A stretch of 47,096 bases of DNA from Stentor coeruleus (lineage: Eukaryota; Ciliophora; Heterotrichea; Heterotrichida; Stentoridae), in the NCBI GenBank assembly GCA_001970955.1, contig MPUH01000538.1, positions 1 through 47,096 of the forward strand, given 5' to 3'. This document shows, one piece after another, positions 20,075 through 29,190 of this stretch (positions are counted from its first letter, which is position 1; each line of letters begins with the position of its first letter). Both the position numbers and the translations under genes were made by a program. The notes below the pieces were generated by a model. It was given only the letters and a program-made list of their open reading frames with translations, was not told the origin of the DNA and made no database searches.

Positions 20075-22153
20075 ATGACAAACCAAGTATCTAATAAGAC
20101 TCTTTTACCTCCAGCTGTTGGTCAACATAATAAAGCCGATTTTGAATTTCAAAGAAAAATAGGTGATGGAGCTTTTGGTCAAGTCTGGAGAGTTCGACAC
20201 AAAAAAACCTTAAAACAATTTGCTATAAAGCAAGTACAAAAAACTAAAATACTACGTATCCTAGATCAATTCAAAAGGGAAGTAGCTATAATGTACACCC
20301 TTGATCATCCTCATATTGTCAAACTATACAGTCACTTTGAAGATGATAAATTCGTCTATATGGTTATGGATCTAATTGAAGGAGGAAGTCTTTTTAACAA
20401 ACTTTCTAAAGAAAATATTCTCTTAGAACGTGTAGCTGCTCAATATTTCCGAGAAATGGTTTTAGCTATAGAATATTTACATACAAGAGATCCTGCGATA
20501 ATTCATCGAGATATAAAGCCAGAAAATATTCTCATAGACAAAACTGGTCGGCTTAAACTTACAGATTTTGGTTGGGCTAATTATGTTAATAAAACTGCTG
20601 AAAGGATGACTTCATGTGGAACTTTAGAATATCTTCCTCCTGAAATGGTTGATGAAAGAGGACATGATACTTGTGCTGATATTTGGTGTTTAGGAATTTT
20701 TTTATATGAGATGCTTACTGGAACTACACCTTTTAAAGCTAATGGGAAAGAAAAGACTATGAAAAATATTTTGACAGGAAGTTTTAAGTTTCCTTTAGGG
20801 TTTTCGCATGTTGCTAAGGATTTGATTATGGGGATGTTGGAGAAAGATACTGTGAAGAGATTGGATATTTTTAAGGTCAAGGCACATCGATGGCTGAATG
20901 TTATGCAACCAATACGCGAAACTTTTATTCAGAATATTCCTCCTAAAATTCTCTCCTTCTTAGAAAGTGAGAAAACAGACGACGTAACTGCCTACTCGGA
21001 AAACGACACTGACGAAGAGCCGAAAGCGACCCAAGGAACTGCATTCCGTAAGAGTATCCTGGACATAAAAAACAAACTCAATAACTCGACAAAAGAAATC
21101 CTCAGCAATCGTTCAAGTCTTAAAGAAAACTGCAAAGAATATTTCAACATGTGCCAAAAAGTCAAAGACCTCGAAACCCAAATCAGTGAAAAAAACCGTG
21201 AAATAATCCGAACCGTCGGGAACACAAAAGAAATGCTATCAAAAATCTTCGACTTAAACCTCGATCTCGAAAGACTTGAAAGCCAAGACACCAACTCTCT
21301 TATCGAAAAAAACAAAGAAATGCACAAACGTCATGGCGAACTAAAAAAAATTATAAGACTCCAACAAATTTACTTAGAAAATCTGAAATCCCAAATAAAA
21401 TCCTCTTCAAAAACCCATGCTGATGAGGAAAAATCTTTAAAATACCTACAAAAGCAATTACTTGAACTTAAAGATAATAATATAGAATCAAAACATAAAC
21501 AAAAATCCAGTATTTATGAAATGAAACTTAATTTAGACATAATAAAAACTCAAATCAAAGAAAAAGATAAAATCATTCAGAATTTTAACTCAGCTGATAG
21601 GGTTATAGCTAAAGAAGTGTCTGATTTTATAAAAGATAAAATGAGTTTGAGTAAGGATTTCAGCAGGGAACTCAATAGGAAAATTGAAGAAGCTGAAGAG
21701 ACAATCAATGAAAAAGAACAGCAAATATCAGAACTTACTATAGAATACGAGATGAAGAAATCCCAAAAACTCCATTTTTTACGTAAGAAAAAGGACGAGT
21801 TTTCTAGACAGATGCGGAAACTTCGAGAAGAACAAAGGGTGCTTTTTATGAAAAAAACAGAAGAACTAAGGGTCGATATAAAATTCAGACTGAACGAAGC
21901 AAGAAAAGTTGATTTTTACGTCGAACCTACACAAATTGACCAAAACAAGAAAAGATTAGAAGTAAGACATAAACAGAACTTAAAAAACATGCTTATAAGA
22001 CTAAGTAAAATGAAGACAAAAAAATGTATGGAACATAAGGAAAATATAAATATTATAGAAAACAACAGATCACGTATACAAGAAATCGAACTTTTCATTG
22101 GGGAAATAAAATCTCAGTATTTGTATACAGACTTTATTGATGATAATTCTTAA
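20075..22153 (+). CDS. Aurora-type protein kinase with long coiled-coil tail, 692 aa
   Basis: Residues 22-275 are a Ser/Thr kinase closest to Aurora: glycine loop GDGAFG (30-35), catalytic Lys52, HRDIKPEN (144-151), DFGWA (164-168; DFGW is the Aurora signature), activation loop RMTSCGTLEYLPPEM with the phosphorylatable T179, and the C-lobe TGTTPF. All catalytic residues are present. Residues about 330-680 are almost pure coiled coil. Classical Auroras are about 300-400 aa and end soon after the kinase, so the tail is unusual. It probably localises or dimerises the enzyme at microtubule structures (inference). Strand composition flips sharply at the kinase/tail boundary (about 20880). Stop TAA. 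Confidence 0.92.
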   Translation: MTNQVSNKTLLPPAVGQHNKADFEFQRKIGDGAFGQVWRVRHKKTLKQFAIKQVQKTKILRILDQFKREVAIMYTLDHPHIVKLYSHFEDDKFVYMVMDLIEGGSLFNKLSKENILLERVAAQYFREMVLAIEYLHTRDPAIIHRDIKPENILIDKTGRLKLTDFGWANYVNKTAERMTSCGTLEYLPPEMVDERGHDTCADIWCLGIFLYEMLTGTTPFKANGKEKTMKNILTGSFKFPLGFSHVAKDLIMGMLEKDTVKRLDIFKVKAHRWLNVMQPIRETFIQNIPPKILSFLESEKTDDVTAYSENDTDEEPKATQGTAFRKSILDIKNKLNNSTKEILSNRSSLKENCKEYFNMCQKVKDLETQISEKNREIIRTVGNTKEMLSKIFDLNLDLERLESQDTNSLIEKNKEMHKRHGELKKIIRLQQIYLENLKSQIKSSSKTHADEEKSLKYLQKQLLELKDNNIESKHKQKSSIYEMKLNLDIIKTQIKEKDKIIQNFNSADRVIAKEVSDFIKDKMSLSKDFSRELNRKIEEAEETINEKEQQISELTIEYEMKKSQKLHFLRKKKDEFSRQMRKLREEQRVLFMKKTEELRVDIKFRLNEARKVDFYVEPTQIDQNKKRLEVRHKQNLKNMLIRLSKMKTKKCMEHKENINIIENNRSRIQEIELFIGEIKSQYLYTDFIDDNS

Positions 22154-22238
22154 TATAATAAAAAATTATGATATAAATATATTATGATTATATATATACT
22201 TATATAGAGATATTAATTACTGGGTTATATGATTATAA

Positions 22239-22538
22239 ATGTTTGTGGTCAGAAGAAGCCGAGCTTTAGCTAGGATGTTTACAAGTTCTAATCATGGTAT
22301 TGAGGATGTGATTAAAAATAAAGGGAAGACAGAGGAAGACTTGTACTTTAGTAGGAAAGATAAGGAGACTTTGAAGAAACTTATGGATAAACTCGAACAA
22401 GCAGTTCCTGAAGATGTGAATAATCCTGAGAAGATAAAGAAAGCTAGAGAAAATCTTGTTGGGGTTATTAAGAAACACAACCTCAGACCGTCGGAAGGTC
22501 TTATTGATGATCTGATGCATTGGAGAGTTGGACATTAA
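22239..22538 (+). CDS. Putative mitochondrial ATPase inhibitor (IF1-like), 99 aa
   Basis: The first 17 residues, MFVVRRSRALARMFTSS, form a typical mitochondrial presequence (basic, hydroxylated, no acids). The following segment, GKTEEDLYFSRKDKETLKKL, resembles the inhibitory helix of IF1 proteins (a G-rich lead, E-E-x-x-Y/F-F, then a charged helix). The remainder is helical and ends LRPSEGLIDDLMHWRVGH, which is not typical of IF1. The call is therefore tentative; any small mitochondrial helical protein remains possible. The gene lies 85 bp after the Aurora-type gene and upstream of another mitochondrial gene on the same strand. Stop TAA. Confidence 0.5.
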   Translation: MFVVRRSRALARMFTSSNHGIEDVIKNKGKTEEDLYFSRKDKETLKKLMDKLEQAVPEDVNNPEKIKKARENLVGVIKKHNLRPSEGLIDDLMHWRVGH

Positions 22539-22880
22539 TATCTTATAGTTAGATTGAATATAATTAGAAGAAGATGTGGAGTTATTAAGGATAAAAGGGT
22601 TTTTTGATAGGAAAATTATGGAGATTATAGTTGAGAAGGTGTTAGAATAGATACTTTTTCAGTATAAAAGCATGATTAGGGTATAAGAATTTAGGGTTTT
22701 AGAAAAGAATAAATAAATTCATGATTTTAGGAATATGAGTTAGGGATGATTATGGTTTTTTAAGGTTTTTTAAAGGATTTGGATGGGTTTAAGATTAAGG
22801 GGATTTTTGTAGGCTTAGGATTTTTATTCATTTGGTAATAAGGTAGTTTTCATATCTTGTCAGGCAATCATTGTAAAAAA
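22539..22880. other. Intergenic, about 340 bp, no gene seen
   Basis: Lies between two plus-strand genes and is G-rich and C-poor throughout. It behaves compositionally like the 3' flank of the IF1-like gene, with no C-rich lead before the next ATG. Confidence 0.6.
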
Positions 22881-24401
22881 ATGATCAGAGGGTTTAGAAG
22901 AATTCTTAATCTGAGATCATTTGTCACTTCCAAAGACCCGCAAGACCTTAAGCAACAGTTCCAGAAACTTACTGAAATCCACAATGCTGCAACCCAGGAT
23001 ATAAAAGAGGCTGAAGAAGAAATCAAACTTAAAGACCAAGCCAAAGCAACCGAAGAGCTGAAGTCCAAATTCCAAAACGTAAAAGAGAACCTAGGCCAAA
23101 AAACCGGTGAAGCAAAAAGCGTCTTCCAAAGGGCAAGCGAGACTTTCAAAAACTTCAAAAGCCCCAGTGCATATTTCGAAGATCTGAAAACAAAATATAC
23201 AACCAACATCGAACCCCCAGAAAGTCATCTCTCAGACTCCATGAGATTTCAAACAAAAGAAGACATCGAAAAACCTGAACCAAAAGCCGAAACTTCATCA
23301 CGAAAAGATCCAATAAAACCTGAAGACCCTCTAAAATTAGAAGAACCTCAAGAGCCTGAAACCACAGAACCAACATATTTCAAACAATTCAAAGAAAAAA
23401 ACCCAAAAGTCGGTTATGTCCTAGACGGGGCTAAAAACAAACTCCTAACTTTATGGAGCGAAACATTCCCAAAAAAAGAAGATAAAGTCAAAAGGTTATA
23501 CAAAATGCATCAAATAAGAAAATTATCTCAAGAACTTGATGAAAAACTATCTCGTGGAGAAATAACAGAAGAAGAACTTCCACAATGGAAAAAAAGTGCT
23601 CTTATGGTTGTCCAAGAAAAGAAATCAAAATGGTCTTCACTTAAAGAAAAAATTTCAGGGACATCAGTTGGGAATAAAATCCAAGGTGCGACAAGTACAA
23701 TATTAGAACATGATTCTATGAAAACAGTTAAAACAGTAGTAAAAGATTTTAAAAGTTCAGTGACTGATGCTAAAGAAGTTGTTAGGGATGCTTTAGATGA
23801 TGCTGATATTAAAGCGTATCAAAAAGCTAAAGAATATATGTCAAGTTCTGTTATGGAAACTCCTGAAGCTAAAGCTATAAGGCATATGCGCCAATGGGAT
23901 CCAGAGTTTGATATTTATGTTATGGAATTGGAATTAGGGGCTGTTATAAAACCTTTTTTTGAAAAGTTTATAATGTTGGATAAGGATTATGTATCTGGAG
24001 TGGCTTCAACACAGATAATTGAGTATGTAAACAGTCAGATTGAAAGCAAAAAAAATTCTGGGCTCACACCGAATTCAGTTGAAGTTGTTGGAATTTCAAG
24101 AGGTTCTTACCTTGGGGTTAATACTGAAGATAAAAGCGTCCCGAAGTTTAGTTACTCGTTTAAAATTAAGTATCTTGTTAGGACTGGAATTGTTGGTGCG
24201 AAGAATGAAGATGAAAAAAATAATGCGGATGAGGATGATAAGAAACAAATTTTAAATGATTGCGGCCAGGACACAACTTTTACTCATATGAGCTATTTTG
24301 TCACTTTTACTGGACACCCTGACCCTGATATTTTGAAGTATGGACACCCTTGGCAGTTTTTGGTTCTTTATCCTTCAGAAGGAGCGTCTAGAGTTAATTA
24401 A
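22881..24401 (+). CDS. TIM44-like mitochondrial import protein, 506 aa
   Basis: The ATG at 22881 is chosen over an upstream TTG because it gives MIRGFRRILNLRSFVTS, a good mitochondrial presequence. Residues about 25-330 are charged and helical (KKxKxKFQNVKENLGQKTGE type), like the N-terminal half of TIM44. The C-terminal 190 residues form a TIM44-like domain: MRQWDPEFDIYVMELELGAV, then a FEKFIMLDKDYVSGV helix and a beta-rich end, HMSYFVTFTGHPDPD and HPWQFLVLYPSE. In mitochondria TIM44 tethers Hsp70 to the TIM23 channel. Similarity is by pattern only; a ribosomal mL45-type protein shares this fold and is the main alternative. Stop TAA. Confidence 0.65.
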   Translation: MIRGFRRILNLRSFVTSKDPQDLKQQFQKLTEIHNAATQDIKEAEEEIKLKDQAKATEELKSKFQNVKENLGQKTGEAKSVFQRASETFKNFKSPSAYFEDLKTKYTTNIEPPESHLSDSMRFQTKEDIEKPEPKAETSSRKDPIKPEDPLKLEEPQEPETTEPTYFKQFKEKNPKVGYVLDGAKNKLLTLWSETFPKKEDKVKRLYKMHQIRKLSQELDEKLSRGEITEEELPQWKKSALMVVQEKKSKWSSLKEKISGTSVGNKIQGATSTILEHDSMKTVKTVVKDFKSSVTDAKEVVRDALDDADIKAYQKAKEYMSSSVMETPEAKAIRHMRQWDPEFDIYVMELELGAVIKPFFEKFIMLDKDYVSGVASTQIIEYVNSQIESKKNSGLTPNSVEVVGISRGSYLGVNTEDKSVPKFSYSFKIKYLVRTGIVGAKNEDEKNNADEDDKKQILNDCGQDTTFTHMSYFVTFTGHPDPDILKYGHPWQFLVLYPSEGASRVN

Positions 24402-26496
24402 TAGATAGGATTTATGATGAGGATTAATTTTTTGGTTTTGGGATTAAATTTAAACTGGTTGCTGGAATTTAATTCGGGTTTATGAGATTGAGTTTCGGTT
24501 TGATAAAAAAAAAATTATAGGATTTGCTATTGAAAAAATGTGATAGGTTTAGATAAGTGGCTTTTTGTGTTTGGTTTTTAGAGAATATTATTTATGTTGA
24601 TGTTTAATTTTACAAAAGGTTTAGATTTTTAGAATTTATGTTAGTTTAATAGAGAATACTTTAATTTTGGGTTAGATTTATAAAGTATTAAGATAATTTT
24701 TGCATATACTATACAAATTATAGCATATAAATATCTTCTTACAACTTTTGCTAAAAATATTCTTAATCATATAAATCACAAAATAATTCCTATTCTTGCT
24801 AACTCAATCAAAAATATCTCAACTCCCCTACCTTAACATCAATTTATATCATCTTATTGAAATTTGTATTCTTTTATAAAGTAATTTTTTTCACTAATCA
24901 AAATTTTGATTTAATAAAAATTTCAATTTTAAACTACAACAAAAATTTTAACAAACTACACAATCTTTTTATCTTAAACTCAAAATTGTATAACCAAAAA
25001 TCAAAAAAATCATCAAAATATTCTTATTAATCATTTTAGGAATCAAATACTTAGTTTAAATATATATTTATATAAAAATTCAACATAAATACATTTAAAA
25101 GTTATCCTGTAATATATTTACATGAATTTTATATATTATTTATCCATATTAACCTATATGATGTATTTAATATAATTAGTTATCCTTTTACTATAAATAT
25201 AAAGCCCAAGTATCTTAAATAGCATATTTTCATAACTTTTATCTTAGAAATCTTTCAATAATCTTCTATAAAAATAATACAAAACCTATTAAAATAATCT
25301 AATATCTAAGTCTTAATAAATATTCTAATTCAGATTATTTAATAAACTCTTATAAGTTTTTTATCTAAAGATAAATATTTACTACTCAAAAGAAAATTCA
25401 ACTATTTCGTATTCATTTCACATTCTCTTCTTTGACTGATTTCTTTTTACTTGTAAGTTAAAGCTAAAATCATTATTTATATACAAATACTAAAAAAGTT
25501 TATGCAATATATAAAATTTATGATTTCGATGCTTTGATCATAAAAACACAAGCGAATCCTTGAATACTCAAAAAAAAAAATTTCTATAATTAACCATATC
25601 TTTTTCTTACAAAAAATATTTTTCCTATCAAAATTTCTTCAATTTTACAAATTCCTTCAATTTTACAAATTCACTACAATTTTTTCATTTTACACACTAA
25701 ACTTTAAACAATTTTCTTAGTTCTTTACATATCTTTCTTATTGTAATAGATCTTTTGACACTTTATTTATAATTATCTTTAATATCATCTTGCTTAAGCA
25801 GATCTTTTTACTTATCAAGTTTTAGTAGTCATTCCATACTTATCATGCAACTGATATCAATAGTACAAAATATATATAAAAGCTTATTAGCTTAATTTAT
25901 ATAATTAGTTTATTATACACAGAAGCGATTTTTCTTATAATAATCGATTAATCAATTATACTGCTAGTTAATTTCCACAACTTCTTCTTCATCTGACCTT
26001 TTCAAATTTCCAGTTCGTATTCATCCCGAGTATATTTTCCATGACCATTACTCTACATCAAAACCTATGAAATTTTGTTTGAGCTTTTAGAGTTTCTAAT
26101 AAAAGCCTAGTTCCTGTTGCTAAAATTCTACAAGAAATTAAAGTAAAAAAACAATCTTAACTTCGATAATGTAACCTAATAAGTTTTTCTATCGAGGATT
26201 ATCTTAGTGGCTAAAAAACTGTTTGTGATAAAATTATTAAGCTAAAGAAAATATTCTTACACAATAATTTCAGTATTTGTTTATAACCTAAACCCTTCTA
26301 AACTACTTATACATAAAAATATACAGTGTAATTTTTTGTTGGTCTATATATGTAGCTTAAGACTTGATATGGATAAATATTAGTGACTATTAAGTATATG
26401 ATTAGGCAGATAAAAGTCCTTAACCTATTAGGATAATAAAATGATTCACCCGCGTAATGGGTGATTATCTAACTTTCATTGAATAACAACCATATA
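24402..26496. other. Long intergenic, about 2.1 kb, no gene recognised
   Basis: No credible ORF, tRNA or rRNA is seen on either strand. 24402-24690 is G-rich and C-poor (3' flank of the TIM44-like gene). From about 24720 to 26000 it is C-rich and G-poor (24781-24840: 18 C, 1 G). 26446-26464 holds a small hairpin (TCACCC, 7-nt loop, GGGTGA), and 26441-26464 is a seven-codon upstream ORF, 33 bp before the C2H2 start. This is unusually long for an otherwise compact region. Confidence 0.55.
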
Positions 26497-26877
26497 ATGA
26501 AAATAAAAAGGTTCTATTGTTCAATAGAAGGCTGCAATAAATCATTCAGAAGCGAAGAGCAATTAATATCTCACACGCACTCTCACTCAGTGCAAGAAGT
26601 ATCACAAGAAGAGCATCTTCGTTTTCAATGTGAAATTTGTCTTACTCAGTTCCCAACAAAGAGATCAGTTTCAGCCCATAAGCGCATACATAAATCGGCA
26701 GAAAGAGCTTCATATACAAAAAAAATTATTAATATCTTAACTGATAGACTTATTCTGTTGTCACATGACCTTCAAATACCAAATGGTCCTTATACTATAG
26801 AAGATATCAAGTTACCACCAATAACTTTCCCATCATCAGCGATATTACCAACTTATTATTCACTATTTACAAAGTAA
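26497..26877 (+). CDS. Two-finger C2H2 zinc-finger protein, 126 aa
   Basis: Start ATG at 26497 (MKIKRFYCSIEG); a TTG 18 bp upstream is disregarded. Two classical fingers are present: C-x4-C-x12-H-x3-H (CSIEGCNKSF... HTHSH, residues 8-30) and C-x2-C-x12-H-x3-H (CEICLTQFPTKRSVSAHKRIH, residues about 45-65). The first finger has the C-x4-C spacing common in TFIIIA-like fingers. The rest is a short tail rich in Ile/Leu/Pro without a known domain. Likely a nucleic-acid-binding regulator. It stands alone in about 4 kb of gene-poor DNA, which may mean elaborate regulation (inference). Stop TAA. Confidence 0.85.
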   Translation: MKIKRFYCSIEGCNKSFRSEEQLISHTHSHSVQEVSQEEHLRFQCEICLTQFPTKRSVSAHKRIHKSAERASYTKKIINILTDRLILLSHDLQIPNGPYTIEDIKLPPITFPSSAILPTYYSLFTK

Positions 26878-26933
26878 AAATTATAAAATTCGTAATCTTG
26901 TATTTAAAATAATTGATATTTGACCATAAAGCT

Positions 26934-26951
26934 TGATGAAGTACTTCATCA
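26934..26951. repeat. Perfect 18-bp palindrome TGATGAAGTACTTCATCA
   Basis: Fully self-complementary without a loop, 57 bp after the stop codon of the C2H2 gene. It could be a protein-binding dyad or chance; there is no known match. Confidence 0.7.
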
Positions 26952-28278
26952 GTGAGTGAAAAATACGGATGACAACATTTTTTTCAGCGTTTTATTATGA
27001 AAGGATGTTTTCTTCAAATAGACTTTAGCAGTCTTGAAGATTATTAATAAATTGAAGTTGAATGTATAAGATTTATAATAAAGGAAGAAGTTTATTTTAT
27101 ATATGATTTTATAATGGTTTAGTATATGATATAGGGATATTAATAGTTTATTTGTATAAGAATAAACAATTAGATAAGGTTTTGTAAATAAATAGGAGGA
27201 TGAAGTTTAGGATATCATGTGAATTAATTGATTTGAAGTGTTTTCCATAAAAAAAATAGTATTGTTATGGTGATTCTTGAATTTACGAGGATAGGTTAAT
27301 AGGTAAGATGTTAGAATGTGTGTTTTATTATTGAAATATAGGATTTTTGATGATTGATTATTGTATTGTTGTGTATAATTCTTGGATTTTTGGATTTTTT
27401 CGATGAGGTTTTGAATGGATTTGTTGAGAAGTTATAATAGAATAAATAAATTAAACTAGGTTTTAGGTTTGAGATGATTGTATGATTAAAAAAAATCTGA
27501 TTGTCCTTTGTGAAGATGTTTTATATGTATGTTAATAAGGAAATAAGATACTTTGTATATATTGGAGGAGTGAAGTCTTAGATTGATTAGGAGTTTTTAT
27601 AGGATTTTTAATATGGTTTTAGGAAAATTTTGATCGGGGAAAGGGTTTGAGAATTTAAGGTTGAGATTTTTGAAGGCTTGTGAGGATTTTTATAAGAAAT
27701 TTTATGATGTGATACTTTGGAAGATTTAGATTTATTAATAGAAAGGATTAGAATATGAGTTAGCTGATTGATTTAGTGATAAGAATTTTTAGGCTTAAAT
27801 AAAGATGCAGATTGTATGGAAGAGGTTGAGAATGTTGATGGGTTTTATTATTAAATATTTTGGGATAATTTGCGGTAATATTAGGATTTGGGAATTATGC
27901 AGGGTTAGTTAGAAAAAATAATATAAAATTTTGATTAGGATTTTATGCTGGGTGTTTTAGATATATTGAGTGATCTTTCCTAGTTTTATTATGTTTTGGG
28001 ATGATTAATGTAATATGATAAAATTCACATGATAGTAAAAATCTTTAGAATTTTATGCTAAATTTTAATACTGTTGACAATAATCAAAACTTTTACTAGA
28101 ATATCTTATATATTATAATACAATCTAATATGTAATTAACCAGTGTAATCTAAGCTGAAATTTATCATTTCAGTTTGAAGAACCTTTCAAATTTTCTTAT
28201 GTAATAAGTAAGAAATAAAACCTAAATGATATTATTCATACATAAAATCTATAAGACTATCGTTAAAAACATCACATA

Positions 28279-28453
28279 AAAAAGTTTTTATCAAGTTATT
28301 TATAAAAAATTATTCAAAATTTATTTGAATTTCTATTATAAATTCTCTATCTTATGTCATTTTANCTAAAAAGTTTTTATCAAGTTACATATAAAAAATT
28401 ATTCAAAATTTATTTGAATTTCTATTATAAATTCTCTATCTTATGTCATTTTA
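28279..28453. repeat. 86-bp near-identical copies around a single N (assembly joint)
   Basis: 28279-28364 and 28368-28453 differ at only two visible positions (ttattt versus ttacat). The N is 28365. Same pattern as the other N joints, here in non-coding DNA. Confidence 0.85.
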
Positions 28454-28623
28454 CCTTACTTTCTTTTCATCATTTTATACTAAAAAATATTTTTTAATGA
28501 ATAGGTTTATTATAATACACATCTAAAAGCCTAACCACATCTTATATATAAAATATCATCCTAAATGTTTAAGTAATTTAGGTTTTATTATGCCCTTTAT
28601 GTGTAACTATAAATTATAAAGAT

Positions 28624-29142
28624 ATGGTTATCCCTGGTATGTATTTTTTAGTAAAATGCGCAAACGAGCAATGCGAATATTTTGAGAGGATTCTTCCTTC
28701 ATACATTGGAAGCAATGGTAAGTTCGATATTTTTCACTCATTTAAATTAGTTAGATGTGGAGGGTGTTATTCAAGAATCACTATGATCCTAGCAATCCTC
28801 TTTGCTTCTTGTATCTGGGGTTACCGAGGGTTAATCAAAAATGAAAAAAAAGTGACGACAGAAACAGACAAAAAAGTGCATAAAGTCGAGATTTTTGATC
28901 ATAAAAAAGGAGTCACTTGGGATTGGCTCGTTATAAACATAAAACCCCTACAGCAACATTTAGTCCTTGAGAATATCGACTATGGTGAAGATGGTAAAAA
29001 TTTCCAAAAGATGATCGACGAAATGATAATGCAATTTTCCATCGCAAACCAAACATCGAAATATTACAAAAAATACGAACAAGTGAGGAAACTACTTGAT
29101 TCTCCTGTAAAAGAAGATGAAAATGAAGAGCAAAGTAGTTAA
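28624..29142 (+). CDS. Zinc-ribbon-like protein with one hydrophobic segment, 172 aa
   Basis: Residues 4-70 fit a pattern I associate with small Cys-rich domains of protist proteins: PGMYFLVKC12-x4-C17, then GKFDI (32-36), C45-x2-C48, and an aromatic F-x2-C63-x-WGYRG end. The four Cys pairs suggest a zinc ribbon. Residues 53-67 (ITMILAILFASCIWG) are hydrophobic enough to be a membrane segment instead, so topology is uncertain. The C-terminal 100 residues are charged and helical, ending in an acidic tail. Function unknown. Its 3' end lies 48 bp from the stop of the convergent coiled-coil gene. Stop TAA. Confidence 0.75.
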   Translation: MVIPGMYFLVKCANEQCEYFERILPSYIGSNGKFDIFHSFKLVRCGGCYSRITMILAILFASCIWGYRGLIKNEKKVTTETDKKVHKVEIFDHKKGVTWDWLVINIKPLQQHLVLENIDYGEDGKNFQKMIDEMIMQFSIANQTSKYYKKYEQVRKLLDSPVKEDENEEQSS

Positions 29143-29190
29143 AATAATATCAAATAGTTATATAAAAAACTCTTTATTCCAACCATAAAA

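Larger units (their letters stand above)
26878..28623. other. Long intergenic, about 1.7 kb, no gene recognised
   Basis: 26900-28000 is strongly G-rich and C-poor (27601-27660: 18 G, 1 C). It switches near 28020-28080 to C-rich, G-poor sequence up to the next gene. An 18-bp perfect palindrome lies at 26934-26951. A single N at 28365 sits between two near-identical 86-bp copies. No coding frame is credible. Confidence 0.55.

Noticed and set aside
22857-22880. TTG start for the TIM44-like gene
   Set aside because: ATG at 22881 in the same frame gives a proper mitochondrial presequence.
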